From Palsa-506 sp963836355 (GTDB lineage Bacteria > Actinomycetota > Actinomycetes > Streptosporangiales > Streptosporangiaceae): a stretch of 64,000 nt of DNA. The DNA is taken from positions 62,001 through 126,000 of the forward strand of contig CAWIJO010000018.1 of the NCBI GenBank assembly GCA_963836355.1. The letters are read 5' to 3'. The position numbers and the translations under genes were made by a program. Position 1 is the stretch's first letter. Every line of letters starts with the position of its first letter. The notes beneath the pieces are model-generated. The model made no database searches. It was not told the origin of the DNA and saw nothing but the letters and a program-made list of their open reading frames with translations. Of the stretch, positions 59,886 to 64,000 are shown piece after piece.

Positions 59886-61283
59886 TCAGACCTGGACGAA
59901 CTCGATCCCGGCCAGCTCGCAGAAGACGCGCCAGTCCGCGGCATGATGGCCGAGGTTCATCACCTCGTGGTGCGGTCCGCCCGCGCTCAGCCATCCGTTC
60001 AGGCAGGCGCGCACCCCGGACGCGGGGCGGAACTGGCCGTACGGCATCTCCAGCGCGGGCAGTTCCTGGCTGTCCAGGTTCTCGCCCTCGGCGACGACGA
60101 GCCGGAACCGCTCGCCTTCCAGCGATACCAGCGCGGCCAGCGTGGCAGGCCCGGGCTGGTACTGGAACAAGAACGTCGGCGGGTCGGCCAGCTTGCCGAT
60201 GCCGAGCGGCCGCTTGATCAGTTTCACCGGCCGATCGGCGCGGGCGATCTTCCAGTTGCCCTCCCCCATATGGCTCTGCAGGATCGAGTCGGACGGGAAG
60301 TCCATCGCGTACATCTCGGTGAAATGCGCGTCGCCGATCAGGGTATGGCCGGCCGACACCAGGCAGGCGGTCAGCACGTCGCCCTCGGCGGCATACCCGT
60401 AGCCCTTGGCCATCAGGCTGGAGGCGGCGGCCAGCGGCAGCCTGCTGAACCTGCCGTCCTCGCCGATGGCATCGAAGTGCGCGGTGTACGCACCGAACCC
60501 GCGATCGGTCAGGATGCGCTCGATCGCCACCTGCATCCGCGCGTGGTCCTCGCGCTCCGCGGCGGACAGCCGGGGGTCGATCTCGAAATTCGCGTCCTCG
60601 AACGCGATCAGCTCGGCGGCCGCGGCGGCGGTCACCGCCAGCATCCCCCGGTACATGTCGCCGGGCGCGACCGCCAGGATCTCCGGGCCGAGGCTCCTGA
60701 TCAGCGCGCTCTCGTCGACCCGGATGTCGCCCATGTCGTTCATGGCGTAGCCGAAGATGGCAACCTTCAGCGATTTCCAGGCCGTGACCGCCGCCGCGGC
60801 CCGCGCCCACCGGCCCACGTCGGCGCGGAACGACTCGGCCTTCCAGTCGTCGGTCAGCACGCAGAACCGCCGCCCGGCCCGGACCATCGCGTTCGCGGTG
60901 TCCTGGGCGCCGTGCACGCCCTGGTTGTAGGTCATGTCGGCCATGTCCCAGGCGGGCGTGACGTTGGGCTCCGGCTGGATGTTAGCCAGGCAGACCGGCA
61001 GCCGCGACTCGGCGAGCAGCCGGGCGACCCGCATGGCCGGCCCGTAGGTCAGCATGACGACCAGCACGCCGTCGAGATCCGCGGCCTCGAACGCCCGCAA
61101 CTCGCGTTCCGCGTCCTGGCGGTACTTCACCGGCTTGCTCGGGATGAACTCGCCAACATCGGCCAGCTGCGCGGCGATCTCGGCAGCGTAACCAGCCTGC
61201 CGCTGCGCTATCCCCGGGATCATCTCGTCATAGAGGTCCTGCATGATCCCCAGGATCCCGATGCGCGGCTTGCGGTCGGTCAT
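59886..61283 (-). CDS. araA: L-arabinose isomerase-like protein
   Basis: 465 aa. Fucose/arabinose isomerase fold with the expected metal/substrate segments: GYGYAAEGDVLTACLVSAGH (Glu), DAHFTEMYAMDFPSDSILQS (Glu), HMGEGNW (His) and MNLGHHAADWRVFC (His). Converts L-arabinose to L-ribulose. It is more divergent and shorter than E. coli AraA (500 aa), but the araB-araD context supports this role. ATG 61283 has AAAGGG at 7 bp. Confidence 0.85.
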   Translation of the reverse strand: MTDRKPRIGILGIMQDLYDEMIPGIAQRQAGYAAEIAAQLADVGEFIPSKPVKYRQDAERELRAFEAADLDGVLVVMLTYGPAMRVARLLAESRLPVCLANIQPEPNVTPAWDMADMTYNQGVHGAQDTANAMVRAGRRFCVLTDDWKAESFRADVGRWARAAAAVTAWKSLKVAIFGYAMNDMGDIRVDESALIRSLGPEILAVAPGDMYRGMLAVTAAAAAELIAFEDANFEIDPRLSAAEREDHARMQVAIERILTDRGFGAYTAHFDAIGEDGRFSRLPLAAASSLMAKGYGYAAEGDVLTACLVSAGHTLIGDAHFTEMYAMDFPSDSILQSHMGEGNWKIARADRPVKLIKRPLGIGKLADPPTFLFQYQPGPATLAALVSLEGERFRLVVAEGENLDSQELPALEMPYGQFRPASGVRACLNGWLSAGGPHHEVMNLGHHAADWRVFCELAGIEFVQV

Positions 61284-61333
61284 GGAAAGCCCTTTCTGAA
61301 ACGGGTGCCCGCGGGCCGGTGCCGCAGGCCTGG

Positions 61334-62032
61334 TCAGCGCTGGCCGTAGTGATCTTTGTACCGCCGGTGCAGCGCGTCTACCTGCTCCGGAGCTAGCGGC
61401 TCCGGGGCGCCGAGCGCGCGGGCAAGGTGCACGGTGCGGGCTACGTCCTCGCACATCACCGCCGCCTTGACCGCGTCCCTGGCAGTCGGCCCCACGGTGA
61501 ACACGCCATGGCTGCGCATCAGCACGGCCGGCGAGCGGTGGCCGTCCAGCGTGGCGACGATGCCGCGGCCGATCTCATCGCCGCCGATCAGCGCGAACGG
61601 GCCGACCGGGATCTCGCCGCCGAACTCGTCGGCCATCGCGGTGATGACGCACGGGATCGGCTCGCCCCGCGCGGCCCAGGCGGTGGCGTAGGTCGAGTGG
61701 GTGTGCACCACGCCGCCGACCGCTGGCATGTGCCGGTACACGTAGGCATGGGCCGAGGTGTCGCTGGACGGGCTGAACCGGCCGGCCACCCGGCGGCCGG
61801 CCAGGTCGCAGACCACCATGGACTCCGGGGTCAGATCGTCGTAGGCAATGCCGCTCGGCTTGATCACCATCAGCTCGGTGCCGGGCACCCGGGCAGACAC
61901 GTTCCCCGACGTCCAGGCCACCAGGGCGTTCCTGACCAGCTCCGCGTGCAGCCCGCAGACCTCGCGGCGGATTTCCCTGATCACATCGCCAGCCGCCGCG
62001 CCGGCCGTCATCGCCGTACCGCCGGCCGTCAT
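61334..62032 (-). CDS. araD: L-ribulose-5-phosphate 4-epimerase
   Basis: 232 aa class II aldolase-fold enzyme. SGNVSARVPGTELMVIKPSG, zinc histidines in VVHTHSTYATAWAARGEPIP and RSHGVFTVG, SSDTSAHAYVYRHMPAVGGV. Converts L-ribulose-5-P to D-xylulose-5-P. Outer ATG 62032 overlaps the araB stop by 4 nt; ATG 62011 is possible. Confidence 0.93.
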   Translation of the reverse strand: MTAGGTAMTAGAAAGDVIREIRREVCGLHAELVRNALVAWTSGNVSARVPGTELMVIKPSGIAYDDLTPESMVVCDLAGRRVAGRFSPSSDTSAHAYVYRHMPAVGGVVHTHSTYATAWAARGEPIPCVITAMADEFGGEIPVGPFALIGGDEIGRGIVATLDGHRSPAVLMRSHGVFTVGPTARDAVKAAVMCEDVARTVHLARALGAPEPLAPEQVDALHRRYKDHYGQR

Positions 62033-63720
62033 GGCCGCACCGCCGGGCTGCTCAGCGCCCGCTGCCGGATGGCGCGCAGCCGGTGCAGGACCGCGTTCTC
62101 GCCGCGGCCGAAATAGTCGTGCAGCGCCACGTACTCGGCGTACAGCTGGTCGTAGACGTCCGCGCTCGGCTGGTCGGGGACGTAGGCGGCGGACCGCTTG
62201 CGGCCCATCACCAGCGCCGCCGCCGGGACGTCCGGGTAAGCCCCGGCCGCCACGGCGGCGTGCAGGGCCGAGCCGAGTGCCGGGCCCTGCTCCGAGCCGA
62301 TCAGGCTGAGCGGGCGGCGGGTCACGTCCGCGTAGATCTGCATGATTGCCTCGTTCCGCATCAGCCCGCCGGCGATGACGAGCTCGGTGACCGGCACGCC
62401 GGCGGACTCGAACGCGTCGATGATCAGCCGGGTGCCGAACGCGGTCGCCTCGATCAGCGCCCGGTAGATGTCCGGCGGCCGGGTAGCCAGGGTCAGGCCG
62501 GCGATCACCCCGGAAAGATGATGGTCAACCAGGACGCTGCGGTTGCCGTTCAGCCAGTCGAGCGCGATCAGGCCGTGCGCGCCGGCCGGCTGCGCGATGG
62601 CCTCGGCGGACAGCAGGTCGTGCACCGAGGCGCCGCGCTGCGCGGCGGCGTCGGAGTAGGCCGCCGGGACGCCGTGGTCGGCGAACCAGCCGAAGATATC
62701 CCCGACGCCGCTCTGCCCGGCCTCATAGCCCCAGCGGCCGGCCACGATCCCGCCGTCAACGACGCCGCACATGCCGGGTACCTCGGCTAGCCCGGCGCCG
62801 TTCATCACGTGGCAGGTCGAGGTGCCCATGATCGCGACGAGCTGGCCGGGCTCGGTGGCGCCGGCGGCCGGCGGGGTGACGTGCGCATCCACGTTGCCGA
62901 CGGCGACCGGCGTCCCTACCGGCAGGCCGGTCCAGTCTGCCGCCTGGCTGGTCAGCGATCCGGCCCTGGCGCCCAGCGGCAGCACCGGGTGCGCCAGCTT
63001 GTCCGCGGCGAACGAGGCGAACCGCGGGTCGACCGCGGCGAGGAACTCGCCGGACGGGTAGTGCCCGTCCTGCCAGATACCCTTGTACCCGGCGGTGCAG
63101 GCATTCCTGGTTTCCGCCCCGGTCAGCTGCCAGATGATCCAGTCGGCCGCCTCGATCCACCGCTGCGCGCGGGCGTAGCTGCCGGGATCCTCCTCGAGCA
63201 GCTGGAGTGCCTTGGCGAATTGCCACTCCGCCGAGATCTTGCCTCCGTACCTGGCGATCCACGGCTCGCCGCGCTCATGCGCCAGCGCGTTGATCCGGTC
63301 CGCCTGCGGCTGGGCGGCGTGATGCTTCCAGAGCTTCGGGTAGGCGTGCGGGGAACCAGCTAGTCCGGCCACCTGGCACAGCGGCGTGCCATCCCGCAAC
63401 ACCGGCAGGACTGTGCAGGCGGTGAAGTCGGTGCCGATGCCGACGACCAGGGCTGGGTCGATCCCCGCCTGGCTGACCGCGGCCGGTACCGCGCGGCGGA
63501 GCACGTCGCGGTAGTCTTCCGGATCCTGCAGCGCCCAGTCCGGCGGCAGTTGCTCGCCGGTGGCGGCGAGCGTCTCGTCCATGACGCCGTGCCGGTATTC
63601 GTGCACCTCGGTGCCGAGTTCCGCCCCGTCGCGCACCCGGACGACGAGCGCCCGCCCGGATAGCGTCCCGAAGTCCACGCCGATGACGCAAGCGTCGGGG
63701 TTGTTAGCGCTAACAGGCAT
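62029..63720 (-). CDS. araB: ribulokinase
   Basis: 563 aa FGGY-family sugar kinase. N-terminal CVIGVDFGTLSGRALVVRVR, GIGTDFTACTVLPVL, KLWKHHAAQPQADRINALAH, and C-terminal ATP region GTSTCHVMNG and VIAGGLMRNEAIMQIYADVT. Phosphorylates L-ribulose. ATG 63720 (MPVSANNPDACVIGVDFG) starts the operon; its codons 2-6 contain a perfect palindromic operator. Order araB-araD-araA. Confidence 0.94.
   Translation of the reverse strand: MPVSANNPDACVIGVDFGTLSGRALVVRVRDGAELGTEVHEYRHGVMDETLAATGEQLPPDWALQDPEDYRDVLRRAVPAAVSQAGIDPALVVGIGTDFTACTVLPVLRDGTPLCQVAGLAGSPHAYPKLWKHHAAQPQADRINALAHERGEPWIARYGGKISAEWQFAKALQLLEEDPGSYARAQRWIEAADWIIWQLTGAETRNACTAGYKGIWQDGHYPSGEFLAAVDPRFASFAADKLAHPVLPLGARAGSLTSQAADWTGLPVGTPVAVGNVDAHVTPPAAGATEPGQLVAIMGTSTCHVMNGAGLAEVPGMCGVVDGGIVAGRWGYEAGQSGVGDIFGWFADHGVPAAYSDAAAQRGASVHDLLSAEAIAQPAGAHGLIALDWLNGNRSVLVDHHLSGVIAGLTLATRPPDIYRALIEATAFGTRLIIDAFESAGVPVTELVIAGGLMRNEAIMQIYADVTRRPLSLIGSEQGPALGSALHAAVAAGAYPDVPAAALVMGRKRSAAYVPDQPSADVYDQLYAEYVALHDYFGRGENAVLHRLRAIRQRALSSPAVRP
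63702..63715 (-). promoter_or_regulatory. LacI-type operator TGTTAGCGCTAACA over araB start
   Basis: Perfect 14-bp palindrome with central GCGC, the classic LacI/GalR-type half-site design, six bp inside the araB reading frame. The LacI-family gene just upstream is the obvious candidate ligand. Confidence 0.75.
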
Positions 63721-63795
63721 GAGTGGGCCTATGCATCCGTAAATACCCTTCCTGGCTGGCCAAGGCTGGCAGTGCAATCCTGCCGGGGACGGCCG

Positions 63796-64000
63796 TCACC
63801 GCCGGTACCGGGTCGCGCTGGACCGCACTACCAGCTCAGGGACGACCGGTAGCCGCGAGCCCGCCGAGTCGTGCCCGGCGATCGTGTCCACCAGCAGGCG
63901 CAGCGCCCGCCTGCCAAGCTCGCCGAAGTCCTGCCGCACCGTGGTGAGCGGCGGCAGGAAATAGGCGGCCTCCGGGATGTCATCGAACCCGACCACGCTG
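63796..64000 (-). CDS. LacI-family transcriptional regulator, C-terminus only
   Basis: Last ~67 residues: VVGFDDIPEAAYFLPPLTTV, RQDFGELGRRALRLLVDTIA, then VPELVVRSSATRYRR. This is the periplasmic-binding-protein-like C-terminal end of LacI regulators. The gene starts beyond the right edge. It lies 75 bp upstream of araB in the same direction and probably controls the arabinose operon in response to the sugar. Confidence 0.9.
   Translation of the reverse strand, partial: SVVGFDDIPEAAYFLPPLTTVRQDFGELGRRALRLLVDTIAGHDSAGSRLPVVPELVVRSSATRYRR

Noticed and set aside
1..64000. tRNA, rRNA or insertion-sequence transposase genes
   Set aside because: I looked for tRNA-like cloverleaf ends, rRNA signatures and transposase motifs and saw none I could support by eye.

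Overview
The window is very GC-rich and densely coded. The genes it carries point to a high-GC actinomycete: an actinobacterial hopanoid cluster, an Rv2466c-type mycothiol-linked oxidoreductase, an F420-type luciferase-like monooxygenase, an Scr1-type XRE regulator, a HelR-like RNA polymerase recycling ATPase, and the actinobacterial rimP-to-dapB order. A Streptosporangiales-like genome is my best guess from gene style, but no rRNA or other taxonomic marker is present.

Layout. 1-6.5 kb: a minus-strand hopanoid operon, hpnC-hpnD-hpnE-polyprenyl synthase-shc (shc runs off the left edge), preceded by an array of TGAC-N6-GTC palindromes at 6540-6664. 6.9-18.2 kb: single genes for a PP2C-type phosphatase, an Eis-like acetyltransferase, a small basic protein, RpiB, an aldehyde dehydrogenase, a membrane-anchored secreted protein, the Rv2466c-like protein, aminopeptidase N and MalQ. 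18.2-20.2 kb: a decaying patch with direct repeats, a frameshifted AAA ATPase, a 25-bp hairpin, an intact PadR regulator and its frameshifted HAAS-domain partner. 20.3-29.9 kb: amidase, NERD protein, MenA, SPFH/NfeD pair, acyl-CoA synthetase, DUF2277, metallophosphoesterase and YccF.

30-49.6 kb is the conserved translation and RNA superoperon on the minus strand: rimP-nusA-ylxR-infB-DUF503-rbfA-nrnA-truB-ribF-rpsO-pnp-M16 peptidase, then dapB. Two things break the usual picture. nusA carries an apparent 1-nt insertion. Between the M16 peptidase and dapB sits a five-gene accessory operon (30790-35574) that looks like an unusual RiPP pathway: a 71-aa precursor with a nitrile-hydratase-like leader and a Gly-Gly site, a lanthionine-synthetase-like lyase-kinase lacking its cyclase domain, a membrane PLD-like protein, an Eis-like acetyltransferase and an LLM flavin monooxygenase. 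This is the best candidate for an undescribed system.

49.8-64 kb: two DUF4439/ferritin-like proteins, an Scr1-type XRE regulator with a small divergent partner, HelR, a THUMP-like methyltransferase with an N-terminal 15-bp minisatellite, an uncharacterised actinobacterial protein, a DUF4081-GNAT protein, a secreted tripeptidyl-aminopeptidase-like lipoprotein, and an arabinose operon (lacI-type regulator, araB, araD, araA-like) with a perfect LacI-type operator over the araB start. Short in-frame minisatellites coding Ala/Gly/Pro-rich tails recur across unrelated genes (hpnC, nrnA, rbfA, nusA, the methyltransferase).
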